From: Candidatus Angelobacter sp. Gp1-AA117 | Lineage (GTDB): Bacteria; Acidobacteriota; Terriglobia; Terriglobales; Acidobacteriaceae | NCBI GenBank assembly: GCA_003223515.1 | Contig: QHVI01000032.1 | Location: 1 to 50,663 of the forward strand | Direction of reading: 5' to 3' | Length of the DNA stretch: 50,663 bases | Part shown: positions 33,619-41,862 of the stretch, piece after piece | How the letters are laid out: every line of letters begins with the position of its first letter | How positions within the stretch are numbered: position 1 is the stretch's first letter | The notes under the pieces: model-generated | The model's database searches: none | What the model saw: only the letters and a program-made list of their open reading frames with translations | Told to the model about the DNA's origin: nothing | Translations under genes and position numbers: made by a program

Positions 33619-34476
33619 ATGAAGCGCGTTGCCATCATTTCGAAGCAAGGCAAGCCGGAACTGGGCCGGGTAGTGCGTGAAGTCAGTGCCTGGCTGGCGC
33701 CTCATGGCTATACCATCATCGCCGACGCGATCACGCGAAAGTTCTGTTCTGACTGCGAACCCGGCGAACGCGAAGAACTAATCGAGAAGAAGCCTGATTT
33801 CGTGATCGTTCTTGGAGGCGATGGCACTCTGCTCTCCACGGCGCGATGTGTGGCCAAGGCCGGTATACCGATTCTTGGCGTAAATCTGGGCTCGCTGGGA
33901 TTTCTCACCGAGGTCAAGCAGGAAGAAATCATTGAAGCCCTCGAAGCGCTCCACGCCGGAGATTGCGGCGTAACCGAGCGCTCCATGCTGCATTGCCAGT
34001 TGCGCCGCAGGAAAGAGTGTGTGGCCACTTATGAAGCATTGAATGATGCGGTAGTGCACCAGAGCGCGCTGGCGCGTATCACTGATTTCGATGTGCGTGT
34101 GAACGGCGCTTTTGTAGCCAACTATAAGGCGGATGGCTTGATCGTGGCCACACCAACCGGCTCCACTGCGTATTCGCTGGCGGCTGGCGGCCCGATTCTC
34201 ACGCCCAACATTCCCGGCTTTGTCATTACACCGGTGGCCTCACATGCGCTCACGAATCGTCCGTTGGTGGTGCCGGATACCGCCGTAATAGAAGTCAGCA
34301 TGGACGATGCCCGCGAATCAGCCTATCTGACCGTAGACGGCCAGCAGGGAATCGAACTCCAAGACGGAGATGTGGTGTGTTGCAAAAAGTCGGAGTACTC
34401 CGTGAAGCTGCTCAAACTGGCGGACAGGTCGTTCTTTGATGTGCTGAGGATGAAGTTTAAGTGGGGAGAACGATAA
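33619..34476 (+). CDS. nadK: NAD kinase
   Basis: This 285-residue enzyme phosphorylates NAD to NADP using ATP or polyphosphate. The catalytic GGDGT motif is at 66-70 (VIVLGGDGTLLSTARC), followed by GVNLGSLGFLTEV near 93, YEALNDAVV with the conserved N-D near 136, and the conserved VATPTGSTAYSLAAGGPI near 175. Its start lies 4 bp after the tlyA stop, so the two are coupled; ribosome binding probably uses AAAGAG overlapping that junction. Confidence 0.95.
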   Translation: MKRVAIISKQGKPELGRVVREVSAWLAPHGYTIIADAITRKFCSDCEPGEREELIEKKPDFVIVLGGDGTLLSTARCVAKAGIPILGVNLGSLGFLTEVKQEEIIEALEALHAGDCGVTERSMLHCQLRRRKECVATYEALNDAVVHQSALARITDFDVRVNGAFVANYKADGLIVATPTGSTAYSLAAGGPILTPNIPGFVITPVASHALTNRPLVVPDTAVIEVSMDDARESAYLTVDGQQGIELQDGDVVCCKKSEYSVKLLKLADRSFFDVLRMKFKWGER

Positions 34477-34628
34477 TGCGTGTTGTTACGAAAATGAAAT
34501 GGCTGATCCATACTGCTGATGGAACAATGCTCAAACGGTTTGTATCAGGGCATAGCCTGTCCTGAGTTGAGCGAAGGAACTTCAGTCGTGCCGGAAAGCT
34601 TTAAAAATTTTGGGCTTTAGCCCTGCCT
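34477..34628. other. Short intergenic region with repeat traces
   Basis: GTCCTGAGTTGAGCGAAGGA (34559-34578) resembles a dispersed 'tcctgagcgaagtcgaagga' motif seen in many genomes. GGGCTTTAGCCC (34612-34623) is a 12-bp near-palindrome just before the amidohydrolase start. Confidence 0.4.
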
Positions 34629-36362
34629 ATGGCCAGATTCTCGAGAAACGCTGCGCTTGAATCAACCACCACGAATATAACTGCATTTCCAATTGCCGCA
34701 TTCATCCTCGTTCTTTCTACGCTTTTGCCGGTCTGTGTTTCTGCCCAGAGCAAACCGGCTGCTGATCTGATTATTACTAACGCGAGAATCTGGACTGTCG
34801 ATAAAGCTCGTCCTGAAGCAGAATCGCTGGCCGTGCTGCGCGATCGCATTGTGGCCGTGGGCAGCGCCGCTGAAGTCGATGCCTGGCACGGACCACAAAC
34901 CAGGATCATCGATGCGCAAGGCAAGCTGCTGCTGCCGGGGTTCGATGACGCTCACGTGCATTTTGTCGATGGCGGCGAGCATCTGCAGGCAGTGCAGTTG
35001 AAGGATGCAGCTTCGCCCCAGGAGTTCGCCCGCCGTATTGAACAGCGTGCCAGGACCACACCTAAGGGCGAATGGATCACCGGTGGCGATTGGGATGAGC
35101 AGCGCTGGTCACCACCAAACCTGCCCACAAAAGAACTGGTCGATCCGGTCACGCCGAATACTCCCGTATGGGTCAACCGTTATGATGGCCACGAGTCACT
35201 CGCTAATTCGGTCACGCTGAAGCTGGTCAATATCACTGCCAATACTCCAGATCCGCCCGGCGGACAGATTGTTCGCGATCCGCAGGGCAATCCTACGGGC
35301 ATTTTGCGTGATGCAGCCCAGGATCTGGTCTTCAAAGTGATGCCTGCGATGTCTCATGCTCACCGCATGCGCGCTATCCACCAGGCACTCGAGCATGCTG
35401 CCTCGCTGGGCGTGACCAGCGTGCAGGACATGAATCCTGCTTACGCCGATGTGGCTGCCTACGCGGAACTGCAGGAGCAGGGCGCGCTCACCACCCGCAT
35501 CTATGTCGCGCCCATGGAGACTGGTTGGAAAGATCAGGCAAAGGTCGGCCTGCGTCACGCGCAGGGAACAGCTTTTCTGCGCATGGGCGCAGTCAAAGGC
35601 TATGCCGATGGTTCGCTGGGCTCAGAGACCGCCTACTTTTTTGATCCATATATAGACGATCCAAAATCTCACGGCCTGCTGAGCGACGAGATGCATCCAC
35701 CTTCAGCCATGCGGCAGCGGTTGACGGGCGCCGATGCTGCCGGCCTGCAGCTTTGCATTCATGCCATTGGTGATCAGGGCATTTCCATGATTCTCGACAT
35801 TTTCGAACAGATCGAGAAAGCCAATGGCAAGCGGGACCGGCGCTGGCGCATCGAGCATTCCCAGCATCTGGCAGCCAGGGATTTTGCCCGTTACGCGCGC
35901 CTGGGCGTAATTGCCTCCGTGCAGCCCTACCATGCCATCGACGATGGCCGCTGGGCAGAGAAGAGAATTGGGCCCGACCGGATCAAGCGCACTTATGCGT
36001 TTCGCACGTTGTTAAATAGTGGCGTGCGCCTGGCGTTTGGGACAGACTGGTCGGTCGCGCCGCTCAGTCCCATGTGGGGCATCTATGCGGCGGTCACGCG
36101 CGCCACGCTCGATGGCAAGACTCCCGGTGGATGGGTGCCGGAGCAAAAACTGACTGTTGCTGAATCTGTAGAGGCTTACACCATGGGCTCGGCCTATGCC
36201 GAATTCCAGGAAAAGGAAAAAGGCTCCATCACTCCCGGCAAACTGGCAGACTTCGTAATCCTGAGCGACGACATCTTCAAGATCCCTCCCGCCGCAATCA
36301 AGGATGTGAAGGTCGAAGCAACGTTTGTCGGCGGCAAGGTGGTGTATGGAGGGTTGGAATAG
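34629..36362 (+). CDS. Secreted amidohydrolase of the YtcJ-like family
   Basis: This 577-residue metal-dependent hydrolase has a signal segment ([24 protein letters not shown]) after a 16-residue polar start. The N-terminal beta-sandwich ([13 protein letters not shown]) precedes the metal-site H-x-H in [13 protein letters not shown] near 102. Further hallmarks are [24 protein letters not shown] with a metal-site His near 377, RIEHSQHL near 403 and [12 protein letters not shown] with the final Asp near 471. Relatives include NfdA-like formamide deformylases and imidazolonepropionase-like enzymes. Substrate unknown; export suggests scavenging. Its stop codon touches a tRNA-like fragment. Confidence 0.86.
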   Translation: MARFSRNAALESTTTNITAFPIAAFILVLSTLLPVCVSAQSKPAADLIITNARIWTVDKARPEAESLAVLRDRIVAVGSAAEVDAWHGPQTRIIDAQGKLLLPGFDDAHVHFVDGGEHLQAVQLKDAASPQEFARRIEQRARTTPKGEWITGGDWDEQRWSPPNLPTKELVDPVTPNTPVWVNRYDGHESLANSVTLKLVNITANTPDPPGGQIVRDPQGNPTGILRDAAQDLVFKVMPAMSHAHRMRAIHQALEHAASLGVTSVQDMNPAYADVAAYAELQEQGALTTRIYVAPMETGWKDQAKVGLRHAQGTAFLRMGAVKGYADGSLGSETAYFFDPYIDDPKSHGLLSDEMHPPSAMRQRLTGADAAGLQLCIHAIGDQGISMILDIFEQIEKANGKRDRRWRIEHSQHLAARDFARYARLGVIASVQPYHAIDDGRWAEKRIGPDRIKRTYAFRTLLNSGVRLAFGTDWSVAPLSPMWGIYAAVTRATLDGKTPGGWVPEQKLTVAESVEAYTMGSAYAEFQEKEKGSITPGKLADFVILSDDIFKIPPAAIKDVKVEATFVGGKVVYGGLE

Positions 36363-36381
36363 CACCCGGCAGGATTCGAAC
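36362..36381 (-). other. tRNA 3'-end-like fragment (possible attachment-site remnant)
   Basis: On the minus strand this reads GTTCGAATCCTGCCGGGTGC, which has the T-loop (TTCGAAT), the 3' half of the T-stem (CCTGC) and seven acceptor-stem bases of a tRNA. The rest of the tRNA is absent: the five bases before the T-loop cannot pair with CCTGC and no anticodon arm follows. Such 3' ends are common attachment sites of integrating elements. It starts at the last base of the amidohydrolase stop codon. Confidence 0.4.
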
Positions 36382-36401
36382 GGCTGAAGAGCGATTCTGA
36401 A

Positions 36402-37265
36402 TTAGTGGACGTGCACTTCAAGATTCTTGCCGCCCTGAATCTCCACTCGTAATTTCCTATTGTCCGGTTTCGTTTTGCCTTCGGCTGATTGGTAAGTGAG
36501 CGTGTACTCGTCGCGAATCATGGTGGCCACGGCCTTACACGCTTTGTCGAGTTCATCAGGATTTTTTGCGTAATACAAGCTTCCACCGCCTGGGGCCGTT
36601 ATTTTCTCCAGAGCGCTCCGGGCGTGGGAACTGAATCCATTGCGGTTGGGCACTCCGATCGCATAAATGGTTATGTCCTTGTGACTCTGGATCGATTGCA
36701 GGAGAATTTCAAGAGAGCTGCGGCTGCTATTGTCTTCACCATCGGTCACGATCAACAAGACTTTTCTGCTATTGCGTCCATGTCTCGCCAAATAATCCAC
36801 AGACGCAATCAGGGTATCGTAAACCGATGAAGGCCCATAAGGCTTTGAACGCTCCAGTTCCTTGTACAGGAGAGATAAGTCACTGGTCATCTGCTGATCC
36901 ACGTAAGGGTTGTTATTGAAATGTACAAGGAATGCCTCGTTCTGGGAATTACTACCCTTCAGGAATTCCGACAACGCATGTATCACTGCATCGCGCTTCT
37001 CCTTCATCGAACCTGAATCATCTACCAGAAGCCCGAGAGAAATGGGCGCATCCTCGCGGACAACAGAAACGACTTGTTGCGGCTTTTCGTCTTCATAGAC
37101 CAGGAAGTCAGTGGCTTTCAGGTCTGGGACTGGTTTCTGGCCGCGGCCGGATATGCTCACGCCGATCTTGACTGTCTCACCAGCTTGCTGGACTACGACT
37201 GTCGCTGGAAGAGTTCCGTATGCAAACAACAACAGAATTGGAAGAACCGCTGTTCTGATTTTCAT
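36402..37265 (-). CDS. Secreted von Willebrand factor A (VWA) domain protein
   Basis: This 287-residue protein has signal peptide MKIRTAVLPILLLFAYGTLP. An N-terminal strand region (LKATDFLVYEDEKPQQVV) is followed by a VWA domain with an intact metal-ion site: D82-x-S84-x-S86 in LLVDDSGSMKEKRD, a Thr in SSVYDTLIASVDYL near 142, and an Asp in LIVTDGEDNSSRSS near 169. This 'VWFA-related' type, with the 'F-x-V-x-E-D-x-x-P-Q-x-V' lead, is common in Acidobacteria. It probably binds protein ligands outside the membrane. It is monocistronic, with a long upstream gene-free region. Confidence 0.85.
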   Translation of the reverse strand: MKIRTAVLPILLLFAYGTLPATVVVQQAGETVKIGVSISGRGQKPVPDLKATDFLVYEDEKPQQVVSVVREDAPISLGLLVDDSGSMKEKRDAVIHALSEFLKGSNSQNEAFLVHFNNNPYVDQQMTSDLSLLYKELERSKPYGPSSVYDTLIASVDYLARHGRNSRKVLLIVTDGEDNSSRSSLEILLQSIQSHKDITIYAIGVPNRNGFSSHARSALEKITAPGGGSLYYAKNPDELDKACKAVATMIRDEYTLTYQSAEGKTKPDNRKLRVEIQGGKNLEVHVH

Positions 37266-38185
37266 TAGTACGGGTAGTGAACTTGGGCAACGCAGGCATT
37301 ATATCGCGCATTTTCTCTGGTGTGGTACTTCGCTTCTCAGCGATAGACTGGCATTCAGGTCCAATACTGTTCACTTCGGGATGAGGAATCGAGGTGGGGC
37401 AAAAAACAAGAAACCCCGAGTTTGATTGACCCATTCGCCTCGACCAGTGGTTCGCTATAGACCCTTGCCGACCTGCATTCTCTGTTCAGTAAACCTTGCG
37501 GCTAACCATCAAAGCGCGATCTTTAATCAGCTTAGCTGAAGCTTGGGCTCCGGGCTCACCACCAACCGGGTAAATCGGTCAATGCCTCGGGGCTTCTATC
37601 TTTGCCTTCAAACATCTTATGTTCTCCTCGACCAGCAGTTCGCTATCAGACCCTTGCCGGCCCTCCTGATGCTTTCAGCTTGCGCTGTGCATGGTGACCT
37701 TAGCTCGAATCCCGGACTCACCGCCAACCGGAAAAACCATTGAAGATGTCAAAGAACGAGTGTGAATTTACTCTTTTCCGCAACACAGTCAATAAAAATA
37801 ATGCGCTTGTAAGCTGCTCATAATCAGCGGCTTGCAGGCTGTCCACAGGGGCGTGTCGCGGGACTGGTGCACACGGGTACGAAAGTACAATGTTGACGCA
37901 TCAAAGCCCCCATTTCTGCCGCTCGAGGCGTTGTGCAAATAACGCTAAAAACCGCTATTAACGCGGGTTTTCGCAACCGGGTCACGCCGTCATGGCACGC
38001 TGTTGGCCAAAGCAACGATAAAAATCGTACATGGTTGCTGCTTGAGGTGCGTGCCCTCACGTAACTACGGATTTTGGCGCAGTCGGACGCATCCAGCCAT
38101 AAAATTGGAATCACTTAATCAAGAAACACAAGTGAACGTTCGGGCAATACGGAGAAGGCACCTCAGACAGGAAAGGCTCGAGTGA
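37266..38185. other. Gene-free region of 920 bp
   Basis: No supported gene is present on either strand. It contains the duplicated element listed separately, a 12-bp palindrome GTACGAAAGTAC (37877-37888), and a GC-rich part (37830-38010) with several short inverted repeats. The right part must hold the promoter of the PilZ gene and the left part that of the VWA gene. Confidence 0.5.
37438..37745. repeat. Two imperfect direct copies of a 120-150 bp element
   Basis: Copy 1 (37438-37584) and copy 2 (37626-37745) share a left block, CCTCGACCAG-x-x-GTTCGCTAT then AGACCCTTGCCG, at 37438 and 37626. They share a right block, CTCACC-x-CCAACCGG, at 37555 and 37717. The middle differs in sequence and is shorter by 26 bp in copy 2. 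Conserved ends with a variable middle are typical of a structured RNA or a small mobile repeat. Confidence 0.6.
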
Positions 38186-38872
38186 ATGGACCAATCCCGG
38201 TTCGAGTTTCTGGTCATTTCCAGCGATATTGCTGCGTATAAGACCATGTCTTCTGCCATTCAAAGCATGAATGGTTCCGTAAGCTATACCTCCACTACAC
38301 CCAACGCGAGGAGTTACATTGCCCGCCGTAAGATCGACGGCATTTTTCTGGATATGAGCCTAGAAGGTTCCGCTGATCTGATTCGCGCGATCCGCCAAGG
38401 CACCTCTAACCGGTACACAGTCATTTTCGTGTGCATCACGGCCAAAAATGATCCCGGACCTCTGCTGAACGCCGGAGCGAATTTCGTCCTCTCTAAGCCT
38501 TTATCGACCGAGGCCGTGATAAGTGCTTTGGATACGGCTACGCAGATGGTCCAGGCGGAAAGAAAGCGCTACCTGCGTCATCAAGTTACTGTTCCTGTCG
38601 TGATCAAGCTGCGCGATCAGGAACAAAAAGCCATCACCGCCAACGTAAGCCGTGGAGGGATGGCCATACGTTGCCAGAGCACCTATGAACCCGGCGCCGC
38701 CATTCATTTCTCTGTGGCTCTACCGGAAGGTGAGATTGAAGGCCAGGGAGAAGTCGCCTGGGCCAATACCGAGGGCTACATGGGCATCAAGTTCTTTTTG
38801 CTGGGGGACCAGCAGAAGCGCTCGCTGACGGGATGGCTGGATAAAAGGGAATCAGGGGTGAGCTTCAACTAG
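38186..38872 (+). CDS. Pseudo-receiver / PilZ domain protein
   Basis: This 228-residue cytoplasmic protein has an N-terminal receiver-like domain (1-118) and a C-terminal PilZ domain (about 124-225). The receiver has a possible phospho-Asp D56 (GIFLDMSLEG) and the conserved Lys K104 (LSKPLS). It lacks the acidic pair normally at the end of strand 1 (ISSD instead of DD), so phosphorylation is doubtful. PilZ features are KRYLRHQ near 127-133 and N153-x-S155-x-x-G158 (NVSRGGM), the positions that bind cyclic di-GMP in related proteins. It probably links c-di-GMP to motility, adhesion or polysaccharide output. The ATG at 38186 follows GGAAAGG. Confidence 0.82.
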   Translation: MDQSRFEFLVISSDIAAYKTMSSAIQSMNGSVSYTSTTPNARSYIARRKIDGIFLDMSLEGSADLIRAIRQGTSNRYTVIFVCITAKNDPGPLLNAGANFVLSKPLSTEAVISALDTATQMVQAERKRYLRHQVTVPVVIKLRDQEQKAITANVSRGGMAIRCQSTYEPGAAIHFSVALPEGEIEGQGEVAWANTEGYMGIKFFLLGDQQKRSLTGWLDKRESGVSFN

Positions 38873-38905
38873 ATTGCCAAAACGAAAATCTACGCCAGGT
38901 CTTGA

Positions 38906-38970
38906 GATCACCCGATGACCCGATTTCCCGATCATTTGGGCTGATTGCTGACTGCTGAGTGCTGCTCTTC
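38906..38970. repeat. Degenerate 8-bp repeat units plus 'ctgactgctgagtgctg' repeat
   Basis: Four units (GATCACCC, GATGACCC, GATTTCCC, GATCATTT) lie at 38906-38937, like the array at 16141. They adjoin CTGATTGCTGACTGCTGAGT at 38941-38960, the inverse of the CAGCACTCAG run at 24540-24570. The second part lies inside the 3' end of the next gene. Confidence 0.55.
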
Positions 38971-40401
38971 CAGGTGGCTTCGTGCCGCCGTCGAGATATA
39001 CCAGTTCTGGCTATTCTGCAGATGGTCGAAGAGCAGACGCGCCTGGCTGTGCCTGCCCTGGCGCGTATAAGCTTCAGCGAGATTGAGAGCATAAACTTCG
39101 CTCTCCGGCCTGAGACGCAACGCCGTTTCATATTCAATGGCAGCTTCGGCGATCTTGTGCTGGCTGAAGAATGCAAACCCGAGCAGCCCATGGCCGTCAG
39201 CAAAATCCGGATTCAGCCTGGTGACCATGCGGGATTCCTTTTCGATCTCGGGCGCGAGTGAATCATTCTGCTCCTGGGCAAGGGCGCTGGACAGGTAATA
39301 GTGAACCAGCCAATCTTTTGGATCACGTAGATCCCGCTGCGCCTCATGGCGAAGATAGGGCAAGGCCGACTCTGTGTGATGTTCTTTGTAGAGAGCATAT
39401 CCAATGCCCCGCTGCGCGATGGCATTGTCAGGATCGCGTGCCAGAAGTTCCTTGAATTCCTCGACAGACCGGCTGCGATAATCATCCTGGTGAGCGTGCA
39501 GATCGGCGAGCGTGGCCGCTGCATCCGCAGTCATCATGGGTGTCGCTGAAAAAGAGGGTTGCGCCAGGTGCTCCGGCAGGGAAATACGGGAGGCGATCAT
39601 CGCTGCTCGCGAATATTCATCCAGGGCTTCACCGAGTTTTTCCATGCTCATGCCGAAAGCTTGTTGCACCGCATCAGCCACAGGCGTGTGATGACGCGTG
39701 AGTTGAAGATATTTGTGCACAGCTTCCATCTTGTGAGTGGTCCAGAAATAATGCACGGCCAGCCATGACTGCGCATAGAAAAGCGAGCGCGAGCTGTGGT
39801 CGTCGTTATACATGGGCGAGTTGTGATCCACATTGAGCAGCACCGAGAGGGGCAACAGTCGTTGGGTCCGCGCCATCTTCGCTGCCTGTTCCGGGGCATG
39901 TCCAACGATAATGTCTTTGCCGCCTATCTGGATGGTCGAGCAGAACTGGGCAAAGCCTTCACTGAACCAGGCCGGAGCGTCCGGAAGATTGTTGTCCAGC
40001 AGCAGGTGCGCATATTCATGGAACAGCGCCTCCGACCGCTGCCGCGTTTCCGAGTCCAGCACGATATAGTCTTTATCCTGGGTGCGCAGATAAAAGCCGG
40101 CCACGCTTACGGGCTTCCCCTGAAATAGCGGAGCATACTCGCTGATCTGCTTCTCGCCCCTTAATCCAATCACCTGCAATGGGATTGCCTGATCCACCTG
40201 GTCCTTGAAAAAGGTTTGCGCGAACAGGAAGCGCATCTGCTCCAGTTGCAGGGCCAGGTCGCGCCCGCGTGACTCGCCTGAATCCGTAAGCACGTTGAAA
40301 TGTGCCGACCGAACCTCAACCCACTGATCCTGCGCCCACGCAGCCAGGAAGCTGCCCAGGAGCAATCCAAGAGACACAATGGAGCGGGTACGGAGCATCA
40401 T
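38932..40401 (-). CDS. Secreted HExxH metalloprotease-like protein with TPR region
   Basis: This 489-residue protein has signal peptide MMLRTRSIVSLGLLLGSFLAAWAQ. A peptidase-like domain carries H128-E129-Y130-A131-H132 (ALFHEYAHLLLDN) and a downstream glutamate E148 in PAWFSEGFAQF, a gluzincin-type zinc site. TPR helices fill the C-terminal 190 residues (FKELLARDPDNAIAQRGIGY, DFADGHGLLGFAFFSQHKI). This resembles the DUF1570-like peptidases often fused to TPRs. The last nine residues (HSAVSNQPK) are encoded by an intergenic-type repeat. The signal peptide places it outside the cytoplasm; the substrate is unknown. Confidence 0.82.
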   Translation of the reverse strand: MMLRTRSIVSLGLLLGSFLAAWAQDQWVEVRSAHFNVLTDSGESRGRDLALQLEQMRFLFAQTFFKDQVDQAIPLQVIGLRGEKQISEYAPLFQGKPVSVAGFYLRTQDKDYIVLDSETRQRSEALFHEYAHLLLDNNLPDAPAWFSEGFAQFCSTIQIGGKDIIVGHAPEQAAKMARTQRLLPLSVLLNVDHNSPMYNDDHSSRSLFYAQSWLAVHYFWTTHKMEAVHKYLQLTRHHTPVADAVQQAFGMSMEKLGEALDEYSRAAMIASRISLPEHLAQPSFSATPMMTADAAATLADLHAHQDDYRSRSVEEFKELLARDPDNAIAQRGIGYALYKEHHTESALPYLRHEAQRDLRDPKDWLVHYYLSSALAQEQNDSLAPEIEKESRMVTRLNPDFADGHGLLGFAFFSQHKIAEAAIEYETALRLRPESEVYALNLAEAYTRQGRHSQARLLFDHLQNSQNWYISTAARSHLEEQHSAVSNQPK

Positions 40402-40460
40402 GAATCAGTCTACATATAGACACCATTGATTGCATTTAGGCTTTGCTGAAACAGGCAGAG

Positions 40461-40500
40461 CATTTTTCGCCGCTGATGGACGCTGATAACGCTGAAAAAT
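40461..40500. repeat. 40-bp 'atttttc...gaaaaat' repeat (inverted copy)
   Basis: On the minus strand this reads ATTTTTCAGCGTTATCAGCG followed by TCCATCAGCGGCGAAAAATG. It differs from 43041-43079 by one substitution and one base insertion. The ends ATTTTTC/GAAAAAT are inverted repeats of each other. Confidence 0.7.
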
Positions 40501-40602
40501 CAAAATCAGTCCCTATCGACAATGTTTGAGAATCACGATAATGCCGGGTCCAGATCACAAAACTAAGAGCCAAAGGCTAAAGGCTAATAGCTGCTTTTCA
40601 AA

Positions 40603-40634
40603 ACAAAATCCCCGGCTTGCGCCAGGGGTTTTGT
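40603..40634 (-). terminator. Rho-independent terminator of the glycine-zipper gene
   Basis: Stem ACAAAA-CCCC-GGC / GCC-GGGG-TTTTGT has a TTGC-type tetraloop and two single-base bulges. It is followed on the minus strand by TTTTGAAAAG. It lies 28 bp past the stop at 40662. Confidence 0.75.
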
Positions 40635-40661
40635 TGGAGAACAGCCAGCTTTGAGGAAGAC

Positions 40662-41123
40662 TTACTTGTGAGCAGTCATGCGGTCATAGATGAATCCTGC
40701 CGCGCCGCCCGATATTGCGCCGATGGCTGCACCTTTACCGCCACCAGCCAGCGCGCCGATTGCCGCTCCGGCTCCGGCTGATCCGGCCACGATGGCCACT
40801 GATTTGCCTGTGGAACGGTCATGGTGGACAACCGGTTCACCGGATGCGTCCCGCGTGGCTACCGGGTTATTGTCCTGATCGCTATAGGAGGGAGGAGCAT
40901 AGCTGGTGCGCCGCACCAGTGCGGGTGATGGTTTCCGCTGGGTGCTCACAACCGGCTGAGGAGTGGCGCCGTTGCTGGCCGCCGCCGGCGGCTGCAAGGT
41001 TACGCCCTGGCCCTGAGCCTCAACTGTGCTCAACTTTGGAGTGGCGAAGTATGCCACCGCTGATACCACCAATGCCGTCAATAGAGAAGCTAAGACTGCA
41101 GTACGAATTAAAGTGCTTTTCAT
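40662..41123 (-). CDS. Membrane-associated glycine-zipper protein
   Basis: This protein of about 153 residues has an N-terminal hydrophobic segment (STLIRTAVLASLLTALVVSA) acting as signal or anchor and a Pro/Ser/Gln-rich middle. A C-terminal glycine zipper follows: AIVAGSAGAGAAIGALAGGG then KGAAIGAISGGAAGFIYDR, with G or A at every fourth position. I chose the ATG at 41123 because AGGAGGT lies 8-14 bp upstream; the longer frame from 41168 begins before that site. Glycine-zipper proteins (e.g. outer membrane lipoprotein SlyB-like) insert in membranes and oligomerise. It is monocistronic with its own terminator. Function unknown. Confidence 0.75.
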   Translation of the reverse strand: MKSTLIRTAVLASLLTALVVSAVAYFATPKLSTVEAQGQGVTLQPPAAASNGATPQPVVSTQRKPSPALVRRTSYAPPSYSDQDNNPVATRDASGEPVVHHDRSTGKSVAIVAGSAGAGAAIGALAGGGKGAAIGAISGGAAGFIYDRMTAHK

Positions 41124-41492
41124 GCTGGGTAACCTCCTGCTACTACTCTGATCAAAAGCACACACCATGCCAAATGTAAGTCATTGATTTTCTGGCTATT
41201 TCAATGTGAAGAAGGGTAAAGAATGTAATTTCTGCAAGCGTGGCTGTAGTTATGACTTTGATAACAGCAGATTTCACCACAGATAAACCCAGCGCGACCG
41301 AGCCGCAACCAAACCGAAGACCTTTATGGAGCGCAGCCGCCCCCGGTTGCGGGGATAAATCTTTTCGCGAATCGAGAAGAATTGACGAACAGTAGTACAG
41401 ATGCACACAGATAAAAAACATTCAGTTCCAGAAAACCAAAAAATGGTTTATCTGTGCAAATCTGTCAAATCAGTGTCATCTGTGTTGAGATT
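41124..41492. other. Gene-free stretch with repeats
   Basis: This region carries a copy of the 'atggagcgcagccgcccc' element (41326-41360) and GTGTTGAG/GTCATCTGTG-type low-information sequence. A 62-codon frame (41401-41589) overlaps the end of the PilZ gene on the other strand and is not called. Confidence 0.4.
41326..41360. repeat. 'atggagcgcagccgcccc' intergenic repeat (second copy)
   Basis: ATGGAGCGCAGCCGCCCCCG then GTTGCGGGGATAAATCTTT, matching 32778-32812. Just upstream, CCGAGCCGCAACCAAACCGA resembles the GTGGCGAGCCACAACCAAAA block of the other composite repeats, so the element may be part of the same family. Confidence 0.55.
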
Positions 41493-41837
41493 TTATCTTC
41501 TGGATACATCCAGAGGCAGGTATCGCGTAGCCTTGCGGATCATCGCCACCTGCTCCGGCGTCGGATTGATGAATTTAAATCCAAACTGAAATCCCTGGCG
41601 GTAACGCACTTCAGCATGCATATGAATAGGGTCGGGAACTTCCGGAAGCTGGAACTCGAGTTTCACGATTTCGCCCAGCGGCATGTCTCCGGCAATGGTT
41701 GCACCGAGGCCGCCTTCACCCAGGTTTCTGGTGCGTCCGTGCAGAACGGTGCTGGTCTTCACGATCAGGCGAATGTCTATCAGGTGGCGCGTGTACTCGC
41801 GCGCGATAGGCCATTGTCCTGAACCTGGGCTTGGCAT
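41493..41837 (-). CDS. Single-domain PilZ protein
   Basis: This 114-residue protein consists of a PilZ-like beta-barrel: R-x-Y-T-R-H at the start (AREYTRHLID), TRNLGEGGLGATIAGDMPLG near 35-54 in place of the canonical D/N-x-S-x-x-G, then VKLEFQLPEV, HMHAEVRYRQGFQFGFKFIN and a C-terminal helix with EQVAMIRKATR. The N-x-G-x-x-G variant may still bind c-di-GMP but is not certain to. The last gene on this strand before queG (26 bp between the two genes), it is possibly co-transcribed with queG. A role in c-di-GMP response is inferred from the domain. Confidence 0.75.
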   Translation of the reverse strand: MPSPGSGQWPIAREYTRHLIDIRLIVKTSTVLHGRTRNLGEGGLGATIAGDMPLGEIVKLEFQLPEVPDPIHMHAEVRYRQGFQFGFKFINPTPEQVAMIRKATRYLPLDVSRR

Positions 41838-41862
41838 GGCAAAAACCTTATCACAAGAGGAC

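Noticed and set aside
36382-36440. Complete tRNA gene next to the tRNA-like fragment
   Set aside because: No anticodon, D-arm or paired T-stem can be formed; only 20 bases resemble a tRNA end.
37543-37743. 66-codon plus-strand frame crossing the duplicated element
   Set aside because: The frame exists in only one copy of the duplicated element; copy 1 has a stop in the same place, so coding is not conserved.
37824-38114. 96-codon minus-strand frame in the 0.9 kb gene-free region
   Set aside because: Irregular composition, no domain and no ribosome binding site.
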